The notes: generated from the letters alone by a model not told the origin. Positions 53,464 to 63,062 are shown, counted from the first letter of the stretch. The stretch is DNA of 64,000 bases from UBA4582 sp047629195 (GCA_047629195.1 JBLHWY010000008.1:18610-82609); one strand, 5' to 3'. Program-made: numbers and translations.

Positions 53464-55545
53464 CTAATTGTCTTCGCTGGCAAAATCGTAGTCCATGTTC
53501 TCAAGAGGGGGGGAGATGTAGTAGCCCTGAATAAAATTAACGCCTGCCTGCCAAAGTGTGGAAAGTACGATTGGGTTTTCTACGCCACAGATCGCCGTCA
53601 GCACGCCAGTCGATTGAAGCGATTTCACCATATCTATAAGTTCTTTTTGTTTTTCTTCGTTGTGTTCAATTTCTTGCGCAAAGGAACCGTCTAGCTTCAC
53701 GTAATCTGGTGTCAAATGTTTCAGGAGGTTAAATGGATTAAGGGAGCAACCAAAATGATTAATTGATGTTTTGCAGTGTAGTTGGGCAAGTCCCTTAGCA
53801 AACTTTGTTGCATGCTTGATGTAGGCGCTTGCATCGCTTTCATGTATCTGAAATATGATCGTATCACTGGGCAGCCTAGCAGCTTTCAGCGCCACGCTAA
53901 TCCAGGGCAGAAATGTGTCATCGGATACTGATTTGTGGGTGATGTTAATAAACAATCTGGCTTTACTGCCTGACGCACGATGAACCGATAGCATTTTTAT
54001 GGATTGTAAAATAACCCATCTATCGAGTTTTTGTAGCAATCCCGCATCTTCTGCCGGACCAAGAAATTGACCCGGTGAGAGTTCATTTCCATCCTCGTCT
54101 ATTAACCTCAGGAGTACTTCAAATTGTTCGTCGTCATCCCCATGCAGGCTGACAACAGGCTGGAACATCAGCTTAAACAAGTTGTTGCTGATAGAATTTC
54201 GAACTAGCTCTTTAATGTTTTCTGACGTAAGCGCTTTTCCATCCTCTCCGACTTTAACTTGTTCAGTCTGATAGAAATTAACGCCATTTCCGTCGACGAT
54301 ACCTGCGGCTGCTTTGTGCGCTCGTGAAATAACCTCTTCACTCGTGGGTGCATTTTCAGTAATGAGTGATAGCCCGATACTGACGGAGAGCTGGTAACTT
54401 TTGCCAGAAATCTCTGACATGTGGTTGTCGACCTTGGCTCTAATTTCTTCTGCGACGGCCGCTGCGACGTCTTTGTCAGCGGTGCGATAGAGCAGGGTAA
54501 AAACATCATCGCCAAATCTAGCCATGATATGGGTCTCGTCTGTGATCAGACGAATGAGCGTAGCCAGATCACCCAGCACCAGATCAGCGTTTGAGATGCC
54601 TGCCTCTGCGCGAACTCTAGAGAAATCATCGATGCTTATGTAGAAGAAAACATAGGAATTCTGACCGTTATGGGCTTGATCAACGGCTGAATCAAGTTGT
54701 TCAATAAAGAATGTTCTGTTGTAAAGACCTGTTAGTAGATCTTGGCTGGATATCTCCTTTATTCGATCTTCGAGTTCGCTGTCATCCGTCATTGAACGGA
54801 AGATAACTTGCGTGCAGACTTCACCATCGTAGGTTGCCGACGACAGCGCCAGGCTTGAAAGTATTCTTAAATCGTCGCTTGTTACACAGGTGAACTCTTC
54901 TACATCTTCACCGCGTAGTTCAAAATTCTTAAGAAATTTCCTGAATTTCACCTGATCCTCAGTCGCAATCAGGTCGATGATTGGAATCCCGGCAAAGTCA
55001 TCTGGATCTTCGTAACCAAATAATTCCGAATATGCATTGTTGGTGTAGATATGCATGCCTTCATGGACATAAGCGATTGCAGCACTTGAGCTATCTAACA
55101 ATAATTGATTGCGTCGGTCGGTTTCCCGCAATTCTACTTCTGCTCTTTTTCGAAGGCGTCTGTTCTCGAGATTTTTGAGTTCTCGCTTAATAATTAGGCT
55201 GAGTCGCTCGTCATCATCTTCTAGGGCAACGTCAAGGGCTCCTAGTTTCATGCCTTCGGTTATTGAGGAAATCTCACGATCGTCTGCGAGCAGGATAATT
55301 GGGATATCGATTTCAAGTCCGCGTACTATTTCTATTGCTGCTTGTGCGGTCACTCCGCTTGCTTCGCGAGACGCCAAAAGCAAATCCCAGTTACGAGTTT
55401 TCAATTTATCGACGAAGTCCGCTAGAGATTCTACCTGATGGGCACGGGTCGCACGTCCCGCGGTCCGCAGTAGTACAATTAATTCCTCAGCCCTGTTTTG
55501 CGATTCTTCGAGAATCAGGAGTTTGACAGGTTCCTTGTTACTCAT
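53464..55545 (-). CDS. fimX: FimX: c-di-GMP receptor controlling type IV pili
   Basis: 693 residues, matching P. aeruginosa FimX (691) in length, domain order and location beside serB. A receiver-like domain (about 1-130; LLILEESQNRAEELIVLLR) lacks clear phospho-acceptor residues. A PAS domain (about 145-260; IAYVHEGMHIYTNNAYSELF) follows. The GGDEF domain has GDDVF near 343 in place of GGDEF, and the EAL domain has EVL near 477 in place of EAL. So both enzyme sites are degenerate, as in FimX, which binds c-di-GMP through its EAL domain and promotes pilus assembly at the cell pole. Confidence 0.9.
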   Translation of the reverse strand: MSNKEPVKLLILEESQNRAEELIVLLRTAGRATRAHQVESLADFVDKLKTRNWDLLLASREASGVTAQAAIEIVRGLEIDIPIILLADDREISSITEGMKLGALDVALEDDDERLSLIIKRELKNLENRRLRKRAEVELRETDRRNQLLLDSSSAAIAYVHEGMHIYTNNAYSELFGYEDPDDFAGIPIIDLIATEDQVKFRKFLKNFELRGEDVEEFTCVTSDDLRILSSLALSSATYDGEVCTQVIFRSMTDDSELEDRIKEISSQDLLTGLYNRTFFIEQLDSAVDQAHNGQNSYVFFYISIDDFSRVRAEAGISNADLVLGDLATLIRLITDETHIMARFGDDVFTLLYRTADKDVAAAVAEEIRAKVDNHMSEISGKSYQLSVSIGLSLITENAPTSEEVISRAHKAAAGIVDGNGVNFYQTEQVKVGEDGKALTSENIKELVRNSISNNLFKLMFQPVVSLHGDDDEQFEVLLRLIDEDGNELSPGQFLGPAEDAGLLQKLDRWVILQSIKMLSVHRASGSKARLFINITHKSVSDDTFLPWISVALKAARLPSDTIIFQIHESDASAYIKHATKFAKGLAQLHCKTSINHFGCSLNPFNLLKHLTPDYVKLDGSFAQEIEHNEEKQKELIDMVKSLQSTGVLTAICGVENPIVLSTLWQAGVNFIQGYYISPPLENMDYDFASEDN

Positions 55546-55682
55546 TCAGTGTATCCAGCTTAATGTCAATACTATAGCAGAAGGCTGGGTCTAGATGAGG
55601 GCCTACAGGATGAAATGCCGCTGCAATTTGTCTCGCTGAAGCGTTATCATTCATTCTCAAAATTTCTAAGAGAAAAAGATTA

Positions 55683-56255
55683 ATGGCAACCTTTTCTACT
55701 AATGAGTTCAAGTCTGGGCTCAAAGTGATGCTCGAGGGCGATCCCTGCTCAATTCTAGAGAATGAGTTCGTGAAACCTGGCAAGGGGCAAGCGTTTAGCC
55801 GAGTTAAATTGCGAAATCTGAAGTCTGGGAAGGTCTGGGAGCGAACCTTTAAATCTGGTGAATCACTGGAAGGCGCTGATGTGATGGAATTGGACATGGA
55901 ATATGTCTACAACGATGGTGAATATTGGCATTTCATGAAGACAGATGGCAGTTTTGAACAAATGGGTGCCGACGAGGCAGCAGTTGGAGATTGCATACGC
56001 TGGCTGAAGGAACAAGATAGTTATTTGGTGACGTTGTGGGACGAAGCCCCGATTGCAGTGACTCCGGCTAACTTTGTTGAGTTAGAAGTGGCTGACACTG
56101 ATCCTGGTTTGAAGGGAGATACGGCTCAGGGTGGCACTAAGCCTGCAACCTTAAGTACGGGCACTATGGTTAAGGTTCCACTGTTTATCAATATAGGCGA
56201 AGTTATTCGAGTCGATACTCGCACCGGCGAATACCAGAATAGAGTTAAGTCCTAA
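55683..56255 (+). CDS. efp: Elongation factor P
   Basis: Relieves ribosome stalling at polyproline. 190 residues in three beta-barrel domains. The loop FVKPGKGQAFSR carries Lys34, the residue that is beta-lysylated; the adjacent epmA supports this modification, as in E. coli and unlike the Arg32 rhamnosylation of Pseudomonas. DTDPGLKGDT and GTMVKVPLFINIGEVI are conserved. epmB is not in the window. Divergent from fimX across 137 bp. Confidence 0.97.
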   Translation: MATFSTNEFKSGLKVMLEGDPCSILENEFVKPGKGQAFSRVKLRNLKSGKVWERTFKSGESLEGADVMELDMEYVYNDGEYWHFMKTDGSFEQMGADEAAVGDCIRWLKEQDSYLVTLWDEAPIAVTPANFVELEVADTDPGLKGDTAQGGTKPATLSTGTMVKVPLFINIGEVIRVDTRTGEYQNRVKS

Positions 56256-56292
56256 TTTAGTTGGATAAGTTTAATTGGAAGAGTCTAATTAG

Positions 56293-57264
56293 ATGAGTTG
56301 GCAGCCGGGAATTGACTCAGCGACACTCTTGAACAGAAGCAAAATATACACGGTTATTCGCCGTTTTTTTGAGGCAAGGGCTGTGATGGAGGTAACAACG
56401 CCAGTTCTGGGAGCAAGTGGCGTATCCGATTTGCATATTGAAAGCCTGACCTTGATCGATCAAGGTGCGACCTTCTATTTACAGTCATCTCCTGAGTACA
56501 GCATGAAACGATTGCTGGCGAGCGGCAGTGGTTCTATTTATCAAATTTGTCCTGCTTTCCGGGCAGGTGAATTGGGCTCAAGACACAACACAGAATTTAG
56601 CATGCTTGAGTGGTATCGAGTGGGATTCTCGCTTGAGGAATTGATGGCCGAGGTTGCCGAATTGCTGCAGGCTTTGCGGCAGGAGATTAAGGGCGCCTCC
56701 AGTCCGGTGCAATATACGACCTATGCAGAGGTTTTTTTGTCTTACTTTGGCCACAACCCTCATGTTTTGTCTCTTCCTGAGCTCTATCGACTCATTGATA
56801 AAGAAGGTCTCGCCTCAGAACACATTGATGGCATCGATGACCAAGCGACACACAATGAATGTTTGGATCTGCTTTTTTCGAGCTGCATCGAACCTAACAT
56901 AGTTGAACCCACGTTTGTGTCTGATTTTCCCTCTGGACAGGCTGCTTTGGCAAAGGTCAACCTGAATGATGAATCAAATAGCGTCGCGCGGAGGTTTGAG
57001 CTCTATTGGCAAGGAATGGAATTGGCGAATGGTTATGATGAGCTAACGGACGCCGCTGAGCTTCGTGAGCGATTTAAAGAAAACAACCTTCAACGAAAAG
57101 TACGAGGTTTACCTCTAATTGATCGAGATGAAAAGTTGCTAATAAGTATGTCTCAGCTCCCCGATTGTGCGGGTGTTGCAGTCGGCATCGATCGATTAGT
57201 GATGCTTCTGTGTGGCAAAAAATCTATTGATGAGGTGATTACCTTCAGCCGCGACCGCTTATAG
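56293..57264 (+). CDS. epmA: EF-P beta-lysylation ligase EpmA (PoxA/GenX)
   Basis: A lysyl-tRNA-synthetase-like class II enzyme without the anticodon domain, 323 residues. It attaches (R)-beta-lysine to EF-P. Class II motifs are visible as SSPEYSMKRLLASG with FRAGELGSRHNTEFSMLEWY (motif 2) and GVAVGIDRLVMLLCG (motif 3). Directly downstream of its substrate gene efp, with a 37-bp gap. Its last 6 nt overlap the 3' end of psd on the other strand. Confidence 0.95.
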   Translation: MSWQPGIDSATLLNRSKIYTVIRRFFEARAVMEVTTPVLGASGVSDLHIESLTLIDQGATFYLQSSPEYSMKRLLASGSGSIYQICPAFRAGELGSRHNTEFSMLEWYRVGFSLEELMAEVAELLQALRQEIKGASSPVQYTTYAEVFLSYFGHNPHVLSLPELYRLIDKEGLASEHIDGIDDQATHNECLDLLFSSCIEPNIVEPTFVSDFPSGQAALAKVNLNDESNSVARRFELYWQGMELANGYDELTDAAELRERFKENNLQRKVRGLPLIDRDEKLLISMSQLPDCAGVAVGIDRLVMLLCGKKSIDEVITFSRDRL

Positions 57265-58098
57265 TGTTGCTTCAGTCTGGTCGGCAGTATTGACCAGCGA
57301 TTCTCCTAGTTTGACGGATTGATTAGGCTTGATGTTCCAGTCTACCTTGTGCTCGAAAAGCACGATGGCAGTTGACCCCATTAAAAAACTACCAAGTTCA
57401 TCGCCCTGAGCAAATATTTTTGGTGGTAAAAACCTGTGCTTGTCAAACTTACGTGCAGGGAAAACCTTGTCTTGCCATGCTGGTCGAATACCGGCAACGA
57501 TCATAGCGCCCACCATAATGACAACCATGGCACCCTTGGCAGTATCAAAATGCATAACATAGCGCTCATTTACTGCGAACAGGTCATCCACGGCTTCTGT
57601 TGTTTTCTTGTTGACTGAAAATAGCTTGCCTGGAACGTAGGTCCCCATCTGCAGACTGCCAGCAATGGGACAGTGGACTCGATGGTAATCTTTCGGTGAG
57701 AGGTAAATGGTGGCAAAGCTACCATTGCTAAACTTTTTTGTTGCGCCAGCGTTGGCTAGCAATTTTTCAAGCGTATAACTCTTGCCTTTGGCTTGGAAAA
57801 GCTTGCTATCGGTTATGTCGCCACAGGCGGATACAACGCCGTCGGCAGGTGAGCTCATTAGGCCGCAGAAATCTCTCGCCCCAGGCTGTAAAGTACGCGT
57901 AAAAAAATCATTGAACGTTTCATAATCTCGGTAGTTGCTGCGTTCGGCTTCAGAAAGGTCAACATCAAATATTCGAATAATTATGGAAATAAAGAGATTC
58001 TTGATCCACCTAATCCGAGTTGATGCGACGATGCCGACAAGTCTCGATAGCAAATGCTGCGGCGTTAGATGCTGCACAATAATAGAAAAATGACTCAT
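57259..58098 (-). CDS. psd: Phosphatidylserine decarboxylase
   Basis: Makes phosphatidylethanolamine at the inner membrane. 279 residues, pyruvoyl-dependent. The self-cleavage site, usually LGST, reads MGST (Met240-Gly241-Ser242-Thr243), so Ser242 is the expected pyruvoyl precursor. The catalytic Asp and His are in SSPADGVVSACG and DYHRVHCPIAG. ATG 58098 overlaps the stop of rhdA (ATGA), the same psd-rhdA pairing as in P. aeruginosa. Confidence 0.95.
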   Translation of the reverse strand: MSHFSIIVQHLTPQHLLSRLVGIVASTRIRWIKNLFISIIIRIFDVDLSEAERSNYRDYETFNDFFTRTLQPGARDFCGLMSSPADGVVSACGDITDSKLFQAKGKSYTLEKLLANAGATKKFSNGSFATIYLSPKDYHRVHCPIAGSLQMGTYVPGKLFSVNKKTTEAVDDLFAVNERYVMHFDTAKGAMVVIMVGAMIVAGIRPAWQDKVFPARKFDKHRFLPPKIFAQGDELGSFLMGSTAIVLFEHKVDWNIKPNQSVKLGESLVNTADQTEATL

Positions 58099-58895
58099 CC
58101 TGTTTCAACGGGTGTATCAGAATTATTTCCCCATTCCGACCAGGAACCCGGATAGGCACGGATATCGTACCCCAGTGACTTTCCGATTAGGTAAGTTAGG
58201 CCAGACCGGTGATGGCTTTGACAGTGTGTAATAATTTTTTTGTCTTGGCTCAGGCCGCGGTTGGTCAAAATCTCTTTGACGTTGGTTCGGATACGCAACG
58301 CATCGTCGTGATCCATTGTGTCGAGCCAGTCAAGGTTGATCGCGCCAGGGATATGCCCGCCGCGGGCTGAGAGTTTTTTCTCACCCAGAAACTCTTCTTT
58401 GCTTCGTGCATCCCAGATGCGTACATCTTTACGTTTAAGGCTGGCAAGCACCTCTTCCATTGTTGCCGTGAACTGGTTTGATATTTTGAGCGTGACCGAA
58501 GAGGGGGTCACTTCTGGAATTTCTGCTGTAAGTTGTCCCTTAGCGGCAATCCAAGCATGAATACCACCATTGAGATAAGAGCTTTTTGCATGCGATATCG
58601 TATCGAGGGTCCAGATGAATCGGCCAGCCCAACCACCGCCTTCATCATCATAAGCTACGATTTGTTGCTCAGAGGAATAGCCGATGCGTGCAAATAACGT
58701 CTCGAGCTGTCCTAGGCTTGCAAGTTTGCCTGGTGATGGAGGTGTGCCGCTGATGATTTCTCTAGGATCAACATGAACAGCCCCGGGAATGTGGGCGTTA
58801 TCATAGGCGCTGCGTTTAGATAAATCGACGATCATTAGGTCTTTAAGGTTCAGGTTTTCCTGAAGTTCAGATGGTTCGATGATGAGTGGCAACAT
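58095..58895 (-). CDS. rhdA: Thiosulfate sulfurtransferase RhdA (rhodanese)
   Basis: 266 residues in two rhodanese domains. The N-terminal domain (AYDDEGGGWAGRFIW) lacks the cysteine and is structural. The C-terminal one has active-site Cys225 in THCQSHHRSGLTYLIG, nearly the CQTHHRS loop of P. aeruginosa RhdA. DLSKRSAYDNAHIPGAVHVD and GSWSEWGN are also family blocks. It transfers sulfur from thiosulfate to cyanide or another acceptor. First gene of the rhdA-psd pair. The 241 bp up to orn hold only a short direct repeat, TTGTCCAGT, near 59055-59080. Confidence 0.92.
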   Translation of the reverse strand: MLPLIIEPSELQENLNLKDLMIVDLSKRSAYDNAHIPGAVHVDPREIISGTPPSPGKLASLGQLETLFARIGYSSEQQIVAYDDEGGGWAGRFIWTLDTISHAKSSYLNGGIHAWIAAKGQLTAEIPEVTPSSVTLKISNQFTATMEEVLASLKRKDVRIWDARSKEEFLGEKKLSARGGHIPGAINLDWLDTMDHDDALRIRTNVKEILTNRGLSQDKKIITHCQSHHRSGLTYLIGKSLGYDIRAYPGSWSEWGNNSDTPVETG

Positions 58896-59136
58896 GTTGA
58901 TCTCCAGACACAGGTGGCTACTTTATCAAATTCGAAGAGAGAGAAGCGACCTGATTGGTGACTTGTCGAAAAAAAACGTTCCGCCTAGTTTATAAGACCC
59001 GCTTTCAGGTAATATTGCGCTGCTTACCGCACTGCGTATTTGCTCATTTGGATTGTCCAGTCAGGTTGTCCAGTTGGAATGTTGAATAGCACAATAGTGA
59101 GCACGAAGATGAATAATAACAATGTAAGGAGTTTGA

Positions 59137-59682
59137 GTGAGTTACTCTGAAAACCTCGTTTGGATGGATCTTGAAATGACGGGTCTGGATCCTGAGAAAG
59201 AAAGGATCATTGAGATTGCGACGATTATTACTGATTCGTCACTCGCTATTCTTGCTGAAGGACCCGTTATATACGTTAAGCAAAAGCAGTCATTGTTAGA
59301 CCGAATGGACGAATGGAACACCGAGCATCATACTGCTTCTGGACTGGTAGAACTGGTTAAAACTCAGGGAGTTAGTGAAGCTGAGGCTGAAGCTCAAACA
59401 TTAGCCTTTATCGAATCTCACGTTGAAGCTGGTCAATCCCCTCTGTGTGGGAATTCAATCGGTCAAGATCGCCGGTTTCTAGTGAAGTATATGCCGCAGC
59501 TTGAGGGCTACCTGCACTATAGAAATCTAGATGTTAGTACCATCAAAGAGTTAGCTGTGCGCTGGCGTCCAGATGTAGCCGAAGGTATTAAGAAGCAGGG
59601 CGCTCACAGGGCGATTGATGACACTAGAGAGTCGATCGAGGAATTGAGATTCTATCGTGATAATTTCTTCTCACTTAGGTAG
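59137..59682 (+). CDS. orn: Oligoribonuclease
   Basis: Degrades 2-mer RNAs including pGpG, the product of c-di-GMP hydrolysis. 181 residues of the DEDDh class: Asp11 and Glu13 in DLEMTGLD, CGNSIGQDRRFLVKYMP with the third Asp, and HRAIDDTRESIEELRFYR with His and the fourth Asp. GTG 59137 with TAAGGA 6 nt upstream. rsgA, normally divergent from orn, is absent. orn and queG converge with 9 bp between. Confidence 0.96.
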   Translation: MSYSENLVWMDLEMTGLDPEKERIIEIATIITDSSLAILAEGPVIYVKQKQSLLDRMDEWNTEHHTASGLVELVKTQGVSEAEAEAQTLAFIESHVEAGQSPLCGNSIGQDRRFLVKYMPQLEGYLHYRNLDVSTIKELAVRWRPDVAEGIKKQGAHRAIDDTRESIEELRFYRDNFFSLR

Positions 59683-59691
59683 ACCTCTTAG

Positions 59692-60813
59692 TTATAGCTT
59701 ATTAGGTTTTACTTCGTGCTGAGCTAAGAACGGATGTTTTGAAGCATTTTGTTGTTCTATTGCCCAGTCAATATGCTCCTCCACAATTTCCGTTGCGGTT
59801 ATTTTTTTTGAACGTAGTGCCTCAATTATTTGTGGATCATAGTTAGCATTGCCAAGCGCTACTGCGATATTCCTTATCCAGCCTTGGTAGCCGGTTCGAC
59901 GGATTGCTGAGCCCTCTGTATTTTTTAGAAACGTTTCCTCCGACCAACTAAAAAGCGTTAATAGCATAGGGCTGTCCAGGTTATGACGGGGGTTAAAGTC
60001 TGGTTCCGAACTAAAATTCGCAAATTTATTCCATGGACAATAAGCCTGGCAGTCATCGCATCCGAAGATTCTATTGCCAATCGGTTTTCGAAGCTCGAGA
60101 GGAATTGTGCCGCGATGTTCGATCGTTAAATAAGAAATGCAGCGGGTAGCATCCAATTGGTAAGGTGCGACGAAGGCGTTCGTAGGACACACGTCCATAC
60201 ACGAAGTACATGACCCGCAGTGAGAAGAGGCTGTCGGTAGGTCTACTGTTAGCGGGATATCTGTGAACATTTCTCCCAGGAAAAACCACGATCCTGCATC
60301 TTTGCTCATCACTAATGTGTTCTTCCCTATCCAGCCTAGGCCTGCTTTCTCAGCCAGAGCTTTTTCAAGGATGGGGGCGCTATCGGTAAAAACTCTTGCG
60401 GTATGGTGTGTGATCTCTTCGTCAGCGAGAAAGTCCTGCATTTTTTGCCACAATCGCAGTAAGCGTTTTCTGATAACCTTGTGATAGTCACGCCCAAGCG
60501 CATAGCGAGCGATATAGGCCTTGGCGTTCGAATCCGAAGCAATCAGATCTTTAGTTTGGTTGTCCTTGAGGTAATCTAGCCTGACACAAATTATCCGTTT
60601 TGTTCCTTCAACCAGTTCCACAGGTCTTGATCTTTTTGTACCGTGCGCGGACATGTATTGCATTTCGCCATGGAAGTTGGATTCTAGCCAGCGTTCGAGG
60701 TGAGATTCATGTTCGCCAAGCTGGGTATCGGTGATCCCGATTGCCTGGAAGCCTAGCTCTTTTCCCCATTGCTTTATTTCTAATGAGAGTCTTTTATAAA
60801 TGTCGTCGGTCAT
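59692..60813 (-). CDS. queG: Epoxyqueuosine reductase
   Basis: Last step of queuosine synthesis in tRNA, cobalamin-dependent, 373 residues. Two 4Fe-4S sets are visible: CGSCTSCMDVCPTNAF and GCDDCQAYCPWN. AEKAGLGWIGKNTLV and KVIRKRLLRLW are conserved. I prefer ATG 60813, with AAGG 11 nt upstream, to ATG 60822, which lies only 2 nt from that SD. Divergent from nnr, as in the E. coli queG/nnr pair. Confidence 0.95.
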   Translation of the reverse strand: MTDDIYKRLSLEIKQWGKELGFQAIGITDTQLGEHESHLERWLESNFHGEMQYMSAHGTKRSRPVELVEGTKRIICVRLDYLKDNQTKDLIASDSNAKAYIARYALGRDYHKVIRKRLLRLWQKMQDFLADEEITHHTARVFTDSAPILEKALAEKAGLGWIGKNTLVMSKDAGSWFFLGEMFTDIPLTVDLPTASSHCGSCTSCMDVCPTNAFVAPYQLDATRCISYLTIEHRGTIPLELRKPIGNRIFGCDDCQAYCPWNKFANFSSEPDFNPRHNLDSPMLLTLFSWSEETFLKNTEGSAIRRTGYQGWIRNIAVALGNANYDPQIIEALRSKKITATEIVEEHIDWAIEQQNASKHPFLAQHEVKPNKL

Positions 60814-60898
60814 GGGCGCCATACCTTATAATCGACTTGAGTTGAATGCCACTCAATAACCACCGAAAAGCCATCAAAAAAGAAGTTGACGACTTATT

Positions 60899-62491
60899 AT
60901 GACCAAATCACTTGAAGACAGGAGATTGTTACCTCGCGCGCTGTTTGATGCAGCTTCAGTGAGAGAGCTTGATCGTATCGCGATCGAGGAGTCGGGTATA
61001 CCTGGTATTGCCTTGATGCGCAGAGCAGCGCTTGCTTGTGTGGAGGTTGTGCAGCAACGTTGGCCAGAAGCCAAGGCAGTGCGAGTCTACTGTGGGTGTG
61101 GAAATAATGCGGGTGACGGCTACTTAATCGCTGGTATTCTTGCACAGCGTGGCTTTCGAGTTGAAGCTGTTGTCGTTGGTGATGTAAAAAAGTTAGGGCC
61201 TGATGCATCTAGTGCCTATCAGTTTTGCCAGCAAAGTAAGGCAAAAATTGAACCTCTGACACCGCTTGTATTCGAGGGCACGACAGACCTCATTATCGAT
61301 GCGCTTTTGGGGATAGGTCTTGACGGTCCTGTCCGGTCGGAGTTTGCTGATGTCATTAGGCGTATTAATGAGATGGCTAGCTTGAGTGCCATACCAGTGC
61401 TGGCGGTCGATATTCCGTCTGGATTGAGCGCTGATACTGGCCAAATACTGGGGGTATCGATTAAGGCTCATGCGACGGTAACTTTCATCGGCACAAAGCG
61501 AGGGCTTTTGACAGATGACGGCCCGGACATGGCGGGTGAGGTCTATTTCGATGACCTAGAGGTGCCCCATAATGCGAAACAACAGGTGCCTACAAGTATT
61601 TGGGTACTTAACAAGCGCGATTTAAAAGGTTTGCTCCCTAGGCGGGCAAGAAACTCGCATAAAAACAAATTCGGCCATATCCTCATCGTTGGTGGAGATG
61701 AGGGCATGGGCGGCGCTGTTGCTATGAGTGCAGAGGCAGCGTTAAGAACCGGAGCAGGGCTTGTTTCCGTTGCAACTCATTCCTCGCATGCCCAAAGCTT
61801 GCTTGGTCGGATGCCAGAACTGATGGTTCGAGGTATCGCAAAGATGGAACTTGAAGACGAAGCTACCAATAGCTTAGAGGGCAGCGGTTCACTTGAGCAT
61901 TTATTGGATCAGTGCTCGATTGTCGTTCTAGGTCCGGGACTTGGTAAATCGGATTGGTCGAGAAAAGTATTTGATGCTGTGATCAATCATACAAAAAGCG
62001 TTCGGAAGTCGATCGTGATTGATGCGGATGGATTGAATTTGCTTGCTGGGCAGGTTGAAAAAAGGGATAACTGGATTCTCACCCCTCATCCTGGTGAAGC
62101 TGCGAGATTGGTCGCAGGCTTGGCTGCTCAATCACAGGCTGATACCGCATCGGCTTCTTCTGATCGTTTTTTTCTTAGCCAATTGCTGCAGGGATGGTTT
62201 GGTGGAATCGTAATTTTAAAAGGTGTCGGGTCTCTGATTCATGATGGCAGCCGAATTTCTGTTTGTCCTTATGGTAATCCAGGCATGTCGACTGCGGGTA
62301 TGGGCGATGTGCTTTCTGGTGTTCTCGGCGCACTTCTGGGGCAAGGGTTGGCCGTCGCCGAAGCTGCAAAACTTGCTGTTACTATGCATGGGCTTGCGGG
62401 TGACCGTGCAGTCGCGGGGCCCGGTGAGCGTGGACTGATAGCAACCGACTTGATTCCACATCTGAGAAAGCTTGCTAATGAATTCGAGTAG
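60899..62491 (+). CDS. nnr: Bifunctional NAD(P)H-hydrate repair enzyme
   Basis: Repairs damaged NAD(P)H hydrates. 530 residues. The N-terminal epimerase domain (about 1-225) has YCGCGNNAGDGYLIAG and AVDIPSGLSADTG. The C-terminal ADP/ATP-dependent dehydratase domain (about 240-525) has GGDEGMGGAVAMSAEAALR, LTPHPGEAARL and GNPGMSTAGMGDVLSGVLG. Upstream of tsaE and an amidase, the E. coli yjeF-yjeE-amiB order. Confidence 0.95.
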   Translation: MTKSLEDRRLLPRALFDAASVRELDRIAIEESGIPGIALMRRAALACVEVVQQRWPEAKAVRVYCGCGNNAGDGYLIAGILAQRGFRVEAVVVGDVKKLGPDASSAYQFCQQSKAKIEPLTPLVFEGTTDLIIDALLGIGLDGPVRSEFADVIRRINEMASLSAIPVLAVDIPSGLSADTGQILGVSIKAHATVTFIGTKRGLLTDDGPDMAGEVYFDDLEVPHNAKQQVPTSIWVLNKRDLKGLLPRRARNSHKNKFGHILIVGGDEGMGGAVAMSAEAALRTGAGLVSVATHSSHAQSLLGRMPELMVRGIAKMELEDEATNSLEGSGSLEHLLDQCSIVVLGPGLGKSDWSRKVFDAVINHTKSVRKSIVIDADGLNLLAGQVEKRDNWILTPHPGEAARLVAGLAAQSQADTASASSDRFFLSQLLQGWFGGIVILKGVGSLIHDGSRISVCPYGNPGMSTAGMGDVLSGVLGALLGQGLAVAEAAKLAVTMHGLAGDRAVAGPGERGLIATDLIPHLRKLANEFE

Positions 62492-62504
62492 TTAGAGGGT
62501 GGAA

Positions 62505-62990
62505 ATGAATATTCAAATTGACCTGCCAGATGAACAAGCCACGATAAATTTGGGTGCCTTACTCGCAAGATTGCTATCTGGGCATGGCACAGTATTTTTA
62601 GACGGTGACTTGGGTTCTGGTAAAACAACCTTGGCTCGGGGTCTTCTTCGCGCTATGGGACATATTGGTGCCGTTAAAAGTCCCACTTTCACGCTCGTTG
62701 AGCCTTATGAAATTGGTGACTATAAAATTTATCATTTTGACCTTTACCGCTTAGAAGATCCGGAGGAGCTAGAATACATCGGCTTCGATGATTTTTTTGA
62801 AGGTGAACCGCTTTGTCTTATCGAATGGCCGGAAAAAGGCGTGGGCTATCTACCGGAAAGTGATCTGGTCATTGAGCTTAGCCGCCAAGGAGCGGGGAGG
62901 TCTGCTTGCATCAAATCAATGACCGTAAGGGGTGAGTTCTTGGTCGCAGAACTGATCAAAGCTAATGCAAAGGTCGATTTTCAAACTTAA
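62505..62990 (+). CDS. tsaE: tRNA threonylcarbamoyladenosine synthesis ATPase TsaE
   Basis: Small ATPase partner of TsaB/TsaD in t6A tRNA modification. 161 residues. Walker A is GDLGSGKTT (34-42), followed by VKSPTFTLVEPY and the IYHFDLYRL block; LIEWPEKG is also conserved. ATG 62505 has GAGG 6 nt upstream; the in-frame GTG 62499 lies inside that SD region. Gap of 13 bp after nnr. Confidence 0.95.
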   Translation: MNIQIDLPDEQATINLGALLARLLSGHGTVFLDGDLGSGKTTLARGLLRAMGHIGAVKSPTFTLVEPYEIGDYKIYHFDLYRLEDPEELEYIGFDDFFEGEPLCLIEWPEKGVGYLPESDLVIELSRQGAGRSACIKSMTVRGEFLVAELIKANAKVDFQT

Positions 62991-63062
62991 TCAACGGATA
63001 ATCAAGTTCTCCCCTTTGCGAGCATCGCCGAGACCATAAGCCTGACCTTTTTGCAGAGATTT

